From Madurella fahalii (lineage: Eukaryota; Ascomycota; Sordariomycetes; Sordariales): a stretch of DNA of 64,000 bases. Shown here piece by piece: positions 10,978 to 21,981 of the stretch. The translations under genes and the position numbers were made by a program. Within the stretch, counting starts at the first letter, position 1. Each line of letters begins with the position of its first letter. Under the pieces are notes generated by a model. It searched no databases. It was not told the DNA's origin and worked only from the letters and a program-made list of their open reading frames with translations. The stretch lies in contig CM056874.1 of assembly GCA_029876055.1 (NCBI GenBank), positions 7,068,001 through 7,132,000 on the forward strand, read 5' to 3'.

Positions 10978-12176
10978 ATTCAAGGATTGGCGGCTGCTAG
11001 CTGGCAGCAGGATCTCGACGACCCGGTTGGAGGAATATACAGACGATACCCGAGAGGATTAAAGAAGGGAGTTTGGAGGTGGCCATAGAGCGCGACGGTC
11101 GCATCGGATGCTTGGAATAACTAGACTGGTGCGTTCAAGATCAGCGTAACATCAATCCAGGTTAGACTTGCAAGTGTCTAAGGCGATGACCGCTTGACTA
11201 GCATAGTCGGCTAACTCCCGGCGGCTATCTTGGAAGCAGGTACGCGGTACAGGCCACAATCCATGGCCAATCCGCCAGGCGTAACCCATTTGTCTGCACA
11301 CGTTGTTGTCTTGAGGCCGGAGTTTAACAGAAGTCGGTCACCCCGGAAATGATCCGACCCTAGATTAGCGATCATGAACATAAAAGAAAGTGTACAGTAC
11401 AAGCCCATGATTCCAAAGGAAAACAGTGTGATCGGCACGGGCTGAGGCACTTGGCGCCATAAGTGGGTCTGCCAGCGGCACCAAAGCCCAGATAAGTCGA
11501 CCATGTCCCTGGATAATATCCGTATCTAACCACATCCCTCTGAATATAAAGGGAAACCCAATGGAAAGAACTCGAAAAGAAGAAAGGGAAAGGGGAAAAA
11601 GATAGGGAAAATAAATAAATAAATGAATAAATAAGAACCGGAAAACTATACATACTACCAGAGTACTTGGAAAGCGAAAGCTACCATATGGTTATCCACG
11701 GTCATACTATGCAAATGATACAGTCGATTTATCCCAATCGGGCAGCGGAGTGGATCACACCACCTACACAGCTGTCTGCTAAACATCACAAGTTGCGGCC
11801 AGCACCGTCGACTCTAGATTCGTAGATTATTCCCAGTCCGTGGGAAAGTAACTCTTGTCAGGCCACTTAATCAATCTCACAACGCATCACCGCCCCAGGC
11901 ACCACATCACGATCCGCCCCGGAATTGTAACAACCATGCACCATAAATATGTATCCTCCTCCAGAAGGGGTTCCTTGGTCAAGGGGGCCAAAGACATCAT
12001 AGTTGAATCATTGCAACACGCGAATAATCAAACACTTGCAAATTCAGTTGACAAACGTCTACAAGTTTACCATCACCACCAGTAAACCAACTGTTACGCT
12101 ACGGTCTCTGATCTTGTTTCATACACGCCAGCCGAGACCATAAAAAAGGACAAAAAAGTAACAAACAAACAAAGCC
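10978..12176. other. Intergenic region between two co-oriented genes
   Basis: A 1.2 kb stretch with the 3' end of RNA1 on the left and the promoter and leader of the membrane-protein gene on the right. An A-rich purine patch lies at about 11568-11640. Open frames here are short and carry no domain. No RNA gene was identified. Confidence 0.5.
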
Positions 12177-12800
12177 ATGGTCCTCTTCAAAACAACCGAG
12201 TCCGTCATCGAAGTCCTCTGGGACATAGCCCTCGCCTTCTTCGTCGTCCGCCTGGCCGCCATCTACGCCGCCCTCACCGCGGGCGCGGCGCTGGTCGCCA
12301 GCCTCGTGCTGCACTACCTCCCTGACCTGCCGCTTCCCCATCTGCTCTCCTCCGACTCCGGCGGCTCGGGGAGACTTCACCTGCCCTTGGTCGTCCTGGC
12401 GTCCTCTGTCCTCTGCTCGCAGCTGCTCATCGCTCGCTACCAGATCCCCCGCAACGGGCCATTCAGGCTCGCGGTGGGTGTTGCGGCGGCGGTGTTTGGG
12501 ATGGTCGGGCAGGAGGTGGTGCGGTTGGTGCTGTATGGGGTGGGGTGGAGGTTGGCGGAGGGGATGATGCTGGGTTGGGGGACGTGGGTGGGGTTGACGG
12601 GGGCTATTGCAGTCATGCCGGTGGTGTGGATGGGAGCTGAGAAGGGGTGGGATGCGGTGGTTGAAGGTGAAAAGAATATTGGGGATTCTGTGTGAGTGCT
12701 TTGGTGCGAGACCGTGGGTGGTGGTAGGGAGGAATGCTAACAAGATATGTGTAGGCCGGCTGTGGGTGGTTCGGAGAAGAGGAAGGTAGAAAGGTTGTGA
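12177..12800 (+). CDS. Hydrophobic membrane protein of unknown function, 186 aa
   Basis: Two exons, 12177-12691 and 12755-12800. The intron has a perfect GTGAGT donor and a GCTAAC branch, and splicing replaces an immediate stop with 14 further residues (PAVGGSEKRKVERL). The ATG lies in GCCATGG. The protein is mostly hydrophobic with about four membrane segments: LWDIALAFFVVRLAAIY, AALTAGAALVASLVL, HLPLVVLASSVLCSQLLIA, and later AVGVAAAVFGMVGQEVVRL and LTGAIAVMPVVWM. The C-terminal tail is short, charged and likely cytosolic. I do not recognise a family or conserved catalytic residue. The N-terminus could be a signal anchor. Confidence 0.7.
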
Positions 12801-14074
12801 GTAACGCCAGGTCAAGACAGGGGATCTAACACCAGCGATGTGAATTGCACGAGGAGGGGAATAAAGGAAAGAAATCTTCCTGCATCTTTGACTATTGAAG
12901 TGGGCGTGTATCGATGAGTACATACTCTCATTTGCCTGTCTTTTGGGCGAAGTGCGCGGCTCGGATTCCAGGAGGAGGCATTCAGGGATTAACGGCATGC
13001 AGATCCAAGCCGGGATCAGGGCTGGTGTTCTTCAAGCAAGCTACTGTACTTACTCTTAGGTATCAAGCTTTGGAAGCTGCGGTTAACTACTAAGGTGATT
13101 TCCGATATTGTATATAGTCACATCTGTTCAATGACATGGAATAGATACATGGATTCGGCATTTAACAGTGTTTTCGTGACGTGGTTTTGGGGGCTGCCGT
13201 GGACCTGCGGCTTCGAATCTTGGGGTACCCACAATGGAACGGTGCAATGCAGGCACTACCGGTCGGACCGGGGCTCGCCCTTTCCCCAAAGATCCGGGAT
13301 CATTTGATGCCGCATAAAGACACGCAAATCTCCCGGACGCCACGCGACGATCCGATCTGCGCTCCCACTTCACCAAACTTTGTACCAATGGATGAATCCA
13401 CCGAGTGAAGGGGAGACGGCCATGTACCCATCTTTCAACGGCCTCCTCACCACGGTGCGATAGAGTCGCTCTGCCGTCGATGGTGGGGTTTAATAAATGC
13501 AGCCTTTATCGCGGAATGCCATGATAACCTCTATTAGCACGCTGATATTGCCTGGTCGCATATCCGGATGTTTAACGGGAGTGCGGTTGAACTTCTCCCG
13601 CCGCTCTTCCGTCTATATCGCGCCCGTGATATAACGCTTGACTCTTCTTCGGCGACAGCCGGCCAAAGTCTGGCACGTCGCTGCGGAAAGATGATCGGCT
13701 TCTCCTCTTCTTCGAAGCTTCCATACGGGCCGACAAACCAGGAAGTGCCCCTCCGGCTAAAGAGTTGCGCGATATTGGTTATCCCTCTTCTTCACGAGAA
13801 TGTGAAGAGCCACGTATTGAGCGTGCTCTCATATTTTAGAGCGGCAGGTCCCTCCCTGCTCGGATGTCAAGCACTCAGTCCATCTCTCATTCCAATGCTT
13901 CGTGATAACGCTTGGGGCTGGTGAGCCGGGCCACCGCCGAACGGGTTCTCTTTCTACATTCCTTGCACTGGCGCCTTGCGCGACAAGATTCTTATAACCC
14001 TCCAAGCAGGCCTCCTCTTGGTATTCCATCTTCTCTACAGTCCTTACATCTGACTCCCTTCCTTGAAGTTCAAA
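12801..14074. promoter_or_regulatory. Upstream region of the chitinase gene
   Basis: A 1.27 kb region holding the 3' end of the membrane-protein gene and the chitinase promoter. A TATA-like TATAA lies at 13993-13997, about 78 bases before the chitinase ATG. No gene is supported here. Confidence 0.45.
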
Positions 14075-15933
14075 ATGCGGTCTTCACCCTTGCATCTGGC
14101 CGCCCCCTTTTTGTTCCTATCGGCTGTCTCGGCCCTCCCAGCACTCCCAAGCCGTGTTGAGCTTGGCTCTGAAGAGGAAATCGAGGTGCTGTGCCAGGGC
14201 GCCACTGTGACAGAGACAGTCTGGCTGCCGCCTCCATCCAATGCTCCGAGTGCTGAGTGGGCAGGGAAGAATGAGGGAACGGAAGAGGACTGGCCGTTTG
14301 AATGGGAGGACATCTTTCAGGGAGATACCACCTTTGAAGAAGGCGAGAGTTCGTTTGAAGAAGCACTTGAAGAAAGTACCGGAGATGGTACCTCTGAAGC
14401 TGGAGATGGCTCCTTCGAACTCCCCAACGCATCTGAGGCGGTAGAGACACCCCAACAAGCTGCGGACCAGACAACAGCATCTCCTCCGTTCACCAACGCC
14501 ACCGTCAAGACGATTCCGCCATCGGGATACCGCAATGCGCTATACTTTACAAACTGGTTCGTTTATTATAATTTGAGCGGTGTGATATTCATCCAGGCTG
14601 ACGGTTTTAGGGGAATCTACGGCGCCGACTACCAACCTCGTACGTACTGCTTAGACTGCTCATTTCCCCTATCCCGGCCAGAACAGAGGGCATAACTAAC
14701 ATTGCTGTTAGAGGAGCTTCCAGCTGACAAGATCACCCATGTCCTCTACGCCTTCGCTAACATTGCGTCGGATGGAGAGGTGTAAGTTTCAAATAGGGGC
14801 AGCGGAAGGGCTTAGTTAACGATGTGCAGAGTATCTTCGGACACCTACTCGGACCTCGAGAAACACTATCCGACAGATTCATGGAACGACCAGGGTACGA
14901 ACGCATATGGCTGTGTCAAGCAGCTGTACATCCTCAAGAAGAAGCACCGACATATGAAAACCCTCCTCTCCATCGGTGGCTGGACGTACTCGCCCAAGTT
15001 CGCCCCGGTCGCGGCAACCGAGGCTGGACGACAACGCTTCTGCAATTCGGCGGTTCAACTCCTGAAAGGTAAGGTCATCCACACAAAATCTCGCCTATGT
15101 TGTCACCTCCACTCACATACCCAACACGCACAGACTGGGGCTTTGACGGTCTCGACATCGACTGGGAATACCCGGCCAATTCAGCCCAAGCCCAAGACTA
15201 CGTCCTCCTCCTGCGCACCTGCCGCGAGGCCCTCGACGCGTACGCCGCCGAGCACGCGCCGGGCTACCACTTCCTCCTGACCATTGCGGCCGCCGCCGGG
15301 CCGCAGAACTACAACACCATGGACCTCGCCGCCATGGACCCCCTGCTCGACGCGTGGCACCTCATGGCTTACGACTACGCCGGCTCGTGGGACTCGACCT
15401 CGGGCCACCAGTCCAACCTGTACGCCAGCGCCGCCAACCCGGCCAGCACAAAGTTCAGCACCGAGCAGGCCGTCCGCGACTACCTCGCCCACGGGGTCCC
15501 CGCGCACAAACTCGTCCTCGGCCTGCCCCTCTACGGCCGCGCGTTCGAGGCGACCACGGGCCTGGGCCAGCCGTACAGCGGCATCGGCGAGGGCTCCATC
15601 CAGAGCGGTGTGTGGCTCTACAAGGACCTGCCCCGGCCCGGGGCGACCGAGATGTACGACGATGTCGCCATGGCGAGCTACAGCTTCGACGCCCAGAAGG
15701 GGGAGCTGATCTCGTACGACACGATCCGCAGCGCGGTTGCCAAGGCGGGGTATGTGGTCGGCAAGGCGCTCGGCGGCACCGTGTTCTGGGAGGCGAGCGG
15801 CGATAAGACTGGGGAGGGGAGCCTGGTAGCGACCGTCGCGGAGGTGATGGGGAAGTTGGACAAGTCGGTGAATTTGCTGAGTTACCCGGTGAGTCGCTAT
15901 GACAATATCAGGGTGGGGATGCCAGGAGCTTGA
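14075..15933 (+). CDS. Secreted GH18 chitinase, 539 aa
   Basis: Five exons: 14075-14556, 14611-14639, 14712-14781, 14830-15068 and 15134-15933. The introns are 48-72 bases and each junction keeps frame. The protein is an endochitinase of glycoside hydrolase family 18, cleaving beta-1,4 links of chitin outside the cell. It has a signal peptide (MRSSPLHLAAPFLFLSAVSALP). A long acidic Ser/Glu-rich segment follows (about residues 30-150), then the TIM barrel starting at YRNALYFTNWGIYG. The barrel carries the substrate motif LLSIGGW and the catalytic DGLDIDWE (Asp278, Asp281, Asp283, acid Glu285), and later MAYDY. The C-terminus (SYPVSRYDNIRVGMPGA) matches fungal group A chitinases, and no chitin-binding module follows. 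The acidic insert before the barrel is unusual. Confidence 0.93.
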
Positions 15934-17218
15934 GTGCTAGGGCAGTTGCAGTGGGCGGTGGTGAGACGGTTCTCTTCTAAGTTGGTCTGTCTGGGCTGTG
16001 CCCGGCCGGCATTGTTCTCCTCCTGGTGAGGTTTGTGTGCATGCATTTTTCTGTTTGGTCACTCGCTTGGGGCATCTGCATTTGGATACACACGAAAGGA
16101 TAGATCTCTCTGGTCACAATTGATATCACTGCTTTCTGTCGAGATCCAGTATGGCAGATACGTTCCATGCTCGTAGAGGCCACCTCGAGCGAGTCTCTTC
16201 GGATATCTGAAGCCACCATTATCCACTGGCATTCAGGGGCAGAGAGACTGGCTCCGTGTCTTAGACAACCAGCCTCTCCACGAAACGCAGAATCCCTAGC
16301 CTAGACGCGTGTCAAACCATTCCACTTCATTGAGAATGGAGTGATGGCCAGAATGGAAGGCTGGATCCGGCCAAGACAACATGCACATGTGGTGGATATC
16401 GGGGCTCGAAAGGTGTGTTTCTTCTTAATGGTATCATTGTGCTTGGGAGGGAATGCAGCCTCATATCTGCTCAACGCGGGGATCATCTTACGGAACGCCT
16501 TTTTCAAATGCATACCTGGAGAGCGAGCATTCCATGTTCCCCCCTGCGCTTTGTTTTTCGTTTAAGTTCCAACCAGTTCCTCCTTTGGCATGCACCCGCC
16601 ATAACATCTGCCGATCTGCCTCTATTTTAACGTCTTCTGTTATCTGTGATGCTTACGGTACTCTCCCCCTCCTTCCTGGCAGTTTGGCGATCAGTGTGTC
16701 TATATTGTTTACGCACAAACCAACATCTCCGAGCTTATTTCCTGCAAAGAAAGCTGCTTAATCCTTCATTTCCCTTGAACTGGACACAAGGTGGCAAGTA
16801 TACGTACGCAGCCATACCCACGAAACCCCTTGCGTTTCGGATCCGCGGAACGGCAGTTCGCCGTCTCCCGCGCCACGAAATCATCCAATGCGTACCGCGG
16901 ACGCGGGAGCATGCTAACAATTCCCATCACACTTTATCGTTATTCACATGGGTACATCAGTTGTATCTTCTTCTAGAATTCTGGTATCTTTAACAGCTAT
17001 CTACACTCCGTTTGCCAATGACTGAAGCTCTGAAAATCCACATTACCACCGCCTCGGCGCCTGGCCACATCTCATAGCGAGACAACTAAAATATTTAAAA
17101 CCCCAGTACCTGTGTAAAAAAGAAGACACAACTATCACCGACAGCTGCGTAGCGTAGGCCTAGAAGGAAAAAAAAGAAAATAGGAACCCCAAAAAGACAG
17201 CCCCTTTTTCACTTACAT
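15934..17218. other. Convergent intergenic region
   Basis: A 1.28 kb stretch between the chitinase stop and the facing stop of the GPI-type gene. Its open frames are short and without domains. A-rich sequence at about 17110-17200 is probably the 3' UTR of the minus-strand gene. Confidence 0.5.
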
Positions 17219-18768
17219 CTACAACAAAAGTGCCCCCAAAACCAACGCAATTACCATCGCACCACCCTTCATCACTCCCAGCCTCTCAGCACCAGACTGT
17301 CCGGGTCCACCGGCAGCATTCGTCCCGTTCGTCTGCGCACCAACGCCCACACCACCAGCACCAGCATTCGTCTGCGCAGCCGCAGCAGTGATCAGCGTCG
17401 TCGTGACGCCGTCGCTCACAGTAGTCAGGGTGGTTAACAGAGACGTCGGTAGCGCAGCCAGGCCGGCGGTATCCGTCACCAGGCCGCCACCGGCATCGCC
17501 GTTCGCAGCGGTAGCCTGGACGTCGCTTGGCAACGGTTGGAGCGATCCGCTGCTCGCTCCTGTGCCGCCGGGGAGGGGTCTCAGCGAAGGGGCGGTGGAG
17601 TTGGTATTGTTGATGTTAGTACCGACACCGGCACCGGCACCGACACCGGCACCGGCACCGACACCCCCAGCTCCAGAGGTAGGGAGCGGCTGGAGGGAGT
17701 TGGAACCGGCTGCTGCCGTGCCGTTGAGGCTCAGTCCGGGGGGTGTGGGGAGGGCTCCAGAGGATGCTGAGGTGACTGCTGCCCCGTCGCCGATAGGCGC
17801 CAGGGTTGCGAGCCCGCCTGTTGCTTGAGCGACACCGGAGGTGAGTACGCCGGCCGCAGAGCTGCTGTTGGCGAAGACGAGGCCCTGTGTGGGGACTGCT
17901 CCTGCCGCGGAAGTCGCGGCGATTGGGGTGAAGGAGCCGATCACGCCGCCCACTGCGTCTGCGGAGGTTGCGGGCTCGGGAATGACGGCATTGGCGCCGC
18001 CGGCAGCGTCGGATGCGACTGCACCATCGGTGGCGCTAGCACCGGCAACAATGGTAGAGAAACCGCCGACAGCGGGAACCGCAGCAGTTGATGTTTCCGC
18101 AACAATGGCAGAGGATGCTACTACCGCCGCTGCGGAAGACGAGACACCAGCAATAGGGGTAAAGGACCCGACGACCTGAGCAGCGTCTGATGTAGCGGGC
18201 ACGGCCTGTAGGAGAGGTCAGTGAAAGCACTGGATGGCCGGATAGGGTGGAATGAACCTACCGAGCCTCCAAGCCCCGGTGGCACGATTAGGGATCCTGG
18301 GGCTGCGGTATCGAGACCAGGAGGTTGTCTCAGCGTTGCCGGAGCGCTTTGCACGCCCGTTGCAACCAAGGCCGGCTGTGTCCCCACCACCGCAGTCGCA
18401 ACTGGGGCTACTGCAGACGATTCCACCGAGGCCAGAGGGGGGAGAGCGGCAGCCCCTGTGTCGAGCCCCGGCAGGGGCCTCAGAGAGGCCGGAGTTGCGC
18501 CGTTTTGCAACCCGGGTGGTTGCCTCAGCCCTGACGCTGCCGCTGCTGCGGAATTGGCCGCTGCCGCCGCTGCTGCCGCGGCGCTTGCGCTTGCCTGCTG
18601 AGCTGCGAGAACCTCGGGGGGAATCGGGGTCGGGGCTGTATTTGGGACGGTCTGTACCCTGACGCTCCCATTGTCTGCTGCCGGGTTCACATTCTGAGGA
18701 GCTGCGGCGACATCCTGGGCCGCAGCCGCAAGGAGGACTGTGATAAAGGTTCCGGTTGAGAGATGCAT
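17219..18768 (-). CDS. Ala/Ser-rich GPI-anchor-type cell-surface protein, 497 aa
   Basis: Two exons, 18768-18262 and 18205-17219, joined across a 56-base intron (GTAGGT..CAG). The N-terminus is a signal peptide (MHLSTGTFITVLLAAAAQDVAAA). The body has very few charged residues, is rich in Ala, Gly, Ser and Thr, and has no recognisable enzyme domain. It contains short recurring motifs: LRQPPGL and LRPLPG or LQPLP types, VGSFxPI types, and a GAGAGVG run. The C-terminus is hydrophobic (GAMVIALVLGALLL), preceded by a small-residue stretch, as expected for GPI attachment. I infer a wall- or membrane-anchored surface protein; no adhesin domain is visible. A TATATA element lies about 275 bases before the ATG. 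Confidence 0.75.
17621..17665. repeat. ACCGGC/ACCGAC tandem repeat in the GPI-type gene
   Basis: A short GC-rich tandem repeat of six-base units encodes the Gly-Ala/Gly-Val run of the surface protein. Such in-frame repeats often vary in copy number between strains. Confidence 0.8.
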
Positions 18769-20798
18769 CGTGGTCGTCGAGACACTTGTGGTTGGCGAAA
18801 GTTGTAGAAAGGTATTAGGCCAGGCCAAAGCTGGCGTGAAAGGGGTCAAGGCCGGAGCAGTCAACAAAGTGTAAAGAAGGTAGAGAAACAAAATACGCTG
18901 ACCTGCAGTCACGAAGTGAAGACGAAGGAGAACGAAACGGAAACCGAAGACGGCCCCAATTTGCAAGAGACACGGGAGACTCAAACGCAGAAAAGGTAGG
19001 AAAGGAGAAGAGGAGGAAGAGAGCCGGGTATGGGGGAGGGATATATAGCGGCGGGATGTTCACACGGGATTTGCGGCGACAAGAGTCTGAGCATCACCGT
19101 TCGAGAGCATTATCCTGGTCGGTAGCCTCCATGGGATGCCTGCCCTTGGAGGTACCTTGGCAGATGCCGGTAGGGCGCGGAGGAGCCGGAGTACCTGCAG
19201 CGAAGGAAACGTCTCATGGTGGTGCGAGCGAGCAAAGGTTGCATGATTCACCAAGGCGAGATCAACGGGTGCGGATCGCTAAGAGGCTGCACCAGTTGGC
19301 ACGCATCAATCGATGATGCGCGCGCCTGGATTCATCCGTCCACGTTCCGGCTTGGAGGTCCCGGCTGAACACGGGGGTGGTCCGGGGGGCAGGGGGTCTG
19401 AGCAGAGGCTCTGACACGGAGCCCTGCAACGATGAAACCCGCCGCCCGTCCATACGAGCTCGCTTGTTAGTGATGACAAGGGGCAGCCGCCAAAATCCTT
19501 AACGTGGAGCGGAGCCGTGCCGAGTCCGGAACAATCCAGACTGTTGAAACAAACTTCTGGGTAAACCTCGAGGGAGTAACGAGTTGTCTCAAAGCAGTGG
19601 GCCCAGGGTACGAAGTCCGGAATAGATTATAATGTAGGATGTTTGGCGACTGAAAAAACACATAAAAATAAAAATAAAAGAACGTTCGCATACCGCGTTG
19701 TTGGCTTCGGGCAGCGAGGTAATTCGCAGCTGCAACCGGCTGGCGGCAAAAGGTGTCGATGCCGCGGTATGGACTTTGTCTTGTATTACTACAGCGGCCG
19801 ACAGCTAATTACCCAATCCGGTATTACTCAACGGAGTGAGCCCTCATGACAACAACCCAGATAGCATGCCTTAAAAACTAGTATACACGATAATTTCTGC
19901 GCAATTCACTTTGATAGTTAAATCCGATCCATTATCCTCAAGGTTATAACGTATCTTCCAACTAGCAGCCGGCCGCAGCTACTGTATGACATTCCGTCAC
20001 TTAACGAAACATCCCACTAGACAGAGAGGGTCACAACTGCCTTTTACAAGGGCTATCAACGGCATCTATATGTTCAGGCTGAGTGTTAAGACGCGTTTCG
20101 ACCGCTTGACGGCAAGGAAGAAACGATACGCGCAAGGTCAAGCTCGGTAGACAGAAATTCGCCAAGTCTATCTGGCAGGGTTGATTTGGTTGACCATTTT
20201 AGGTAACCGACTCAAAACTTGTGACTCGCAGCACGATATTGCCTCGATGCTTCACAAAGATGGTTATGTGAGCTCGGCCATGTAAGTTTTCCGACCCTAT
20301 TATGTTCCGTAAATCTGACTGGTTCAGACCGTGTCTAGTCAACACCTCGAGGAGATCGTCAGCTGTATAAACTTTCAATGCTCCAAGCAGAGCGGAGCCT
20401 ACATGCAAAGAGGATGGCTTGCAGAGCCAAGTCGCTAAAGCTACGGGCAAAACTAAAACCGGAACTCAAGGATGCGCCGTATGAGGAAACTGAATTTTCT
20501 AAGCTGTCTGTGAATGTGTTGGTAAGGGATCGAACAATACTAGAGACTGATACTGATACAGTACACCATCCACTAAACACTGTAATCAATGTGTGTACTT
20601 AGATACAGAGAAAGGCAGGGTTGAATAAGGTAGGTCTTGGCGCCCATCAGTGACCCACCGTCTTCTGCCAATCTCCTCCGCCTAAATTCTAGCTACCTGA
20701 GCTTCAACAACCACCTCCTCAGCAACCTCTCCACCACGGCGATCCGGCATACCAATGCCAATTTCTGCATCCGATTGACATCCATACAATTCGGCGCC
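18769..20798. other. Divergent intergenic region, 2 kb
   Basis: This region lies between the GPI-type gene (-) and the CX9C gene (+). The part next to 18768 is leader sequence, with a TATA element at 19042-19047. The stretch 20199-20600 has moderately protein-like open frames on both strands but no recognisable domain, so I leave it uncalled. The rest looks non-coding. Confidence 0.5.
19042..19047 (-). promoter_or_regulatory. Candidate TATA box of the GPI-type gene
   Basis: TATATA sits about 275 bases upstream of the ATG at 18768. The position fits a TATA box with a 5' UTR of roughly 200 bases or more. It is the clearest TATA-like element in this region. Confidence 0.45.
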
Positions 20799-21830
20799 AT
20801 GGGCTGGTTCGACGGCTGGTTCGGCTCCGGCGGCAGCGACCCAGACCCGCTGCGCCGCCTGGACCCGAAGCTACGTGAGTTCTTCGAGAAAGAGTCTCCA
20901 GTCAAGTACACCACAGCCGAAAACCAACAACAACAACAACAACAACAACGACCTCAACCTCAGCATCAACAACAACAACGGCAACGACAACAAACCCCGC
21001 AACAAACATTAACCCCCTCACCCGATCAACAACAACCCTCCGTCCCGCGCGAGTCCCTCTACCAAGACGGCCGCTACGCCCACCTATGGAAGACATACCG
21101 GCCGCTGGCGTCGGTGGAGGCGGAGACCAAGTCGGACCACGAGAGGCTGACGGACGTGCTGGAGGCGTACAAGGAGCGGCGGGCGCAGATCGGGCGGGCG
21201 GCGCTCGAGAACTGCGCCGACGAGCAGCTGGCCTGGAACGAGTGCATGAAGTCGGGCAGCTGGACGGCGCGCATGACCATGTGCCGCGCCGAGGTTCAGC
21301 GCTTCGAGCGCTGCTACAACGCCCAGAGCCGCCTGCTCAAGGCCCTCGGCTACCTGTCGGTGCACGGCCGCAGCGCCGCCGTCGACGAGGACATCCAGAT
21401 GCGCGCCGACGCCCTCTACCAGCGGATGGTGGCGCAGGAGAGGGAGATTGAGCGGGCGAGGGAGGAAGGCAGGGAGGCGCCTGTTTTCCCCTCCGTGTTT
21501 GAGGGTAAGGAGGCTGCGGTTGCTGCGGCAGCGGCGGCGGCGGCGATACCTGGAGAAGGGAAGGATGATCGCCGGTTTGAGCCGAACGCCGCTACGCTGG
21601 CCTTGTGGAAGGAGAAGTTGGAAAAGTTACCGGCGGAGGAGCGCGCGGCCGAAGAGGCGGCGCTCAGGGCCGAACACAGGGCAAAAGTCGAGATGGCGAC
21701 GAGACTCCAGGGCCTGTGGCAGGAGCAGGCGAAGGAGAGGGAAGCTCGCAAGGAGAAGGGCCAGGAGACCATCTTTGACAAGTTCAGGTCGGTTGTTCCC
21801 GGCCCGTGGTCTGGGCCAAAGTCAGAATGA
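20799..21830 (+). CDS. Twin CX9C (CHCH) domain protein, 343 aa
   Basis: A single-exon gene. I start at the ATG in GCCATGG at 20799 (MGWFDGWFGSGG); the frame extends upstream only with a non-ATG start. Residues 43-80 are a Gln-rich low-complexity stretch. A helical hairpin follows with Cys139-x9-Cys149 and Cys162-x9-Cys172, the exact twin CX9C spacing of CHCH proteins. These are oxidised by the Mia40 relay in the mitochondrial intermembrane space, so that location is inferred. The C-terminal half is a charged, Ala/Glu-rich helical region (about 215-335) with a poly-Ala run. At 343 residues it is much longer than the small Cmc or Cox assembly proteins. The precise role is unknown. Confidence 0.8.
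   Translation: MGWFDGWFGSGGSDPDPLRRLDPKLREFFEKESPVKYTTAENQQQQQQQQRPQPQHQQQQRQRQQTPQQTLTPSPDQQQPSVPRESLYQDGRYAHLWKTYRPLASVEAETKSDHERLTDVLEAYKERRAQIGRAALENCADEQLAWNECMKSGSWTARMTMCRAEVQRFERCYNAQSRLLKALGYLSVHGRSAAVDEDIQMRADALYQRMVAQEREIERAREEGREAPVFPSVFEGKEAAVAAAAAAAAIPGEGKDDRRFEPNAATLALWKEKLEKLPAEERAAEEAALRAEHRAKVEMATRLQGLWQEQAKEREARKEKGQETIFDKFRSVVPGPWSGPKSE
20924..20949. repeat. CAA trinucleotide repeat (poly-Gln)
   Basis: An uninterrupted CAA run encodes eight Gln in the CX9C protein, followed by interrupted CAA/CAG sequence to about 21010. Confidence 0.85.
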
Positions 21831-21981
21831 TGGAATTGTTTGAGGCCCGCTACTGGCGTTCGCTTGCTTTATAATGTACCGATATTCATTGTACAAAGTC
21901 TCGTTCATCATCATGCGTCATAGATACCAGAATGCCGGATGGGAATGCTCATTCCATCCAGATCCGCGGCATGTGGGAAGG

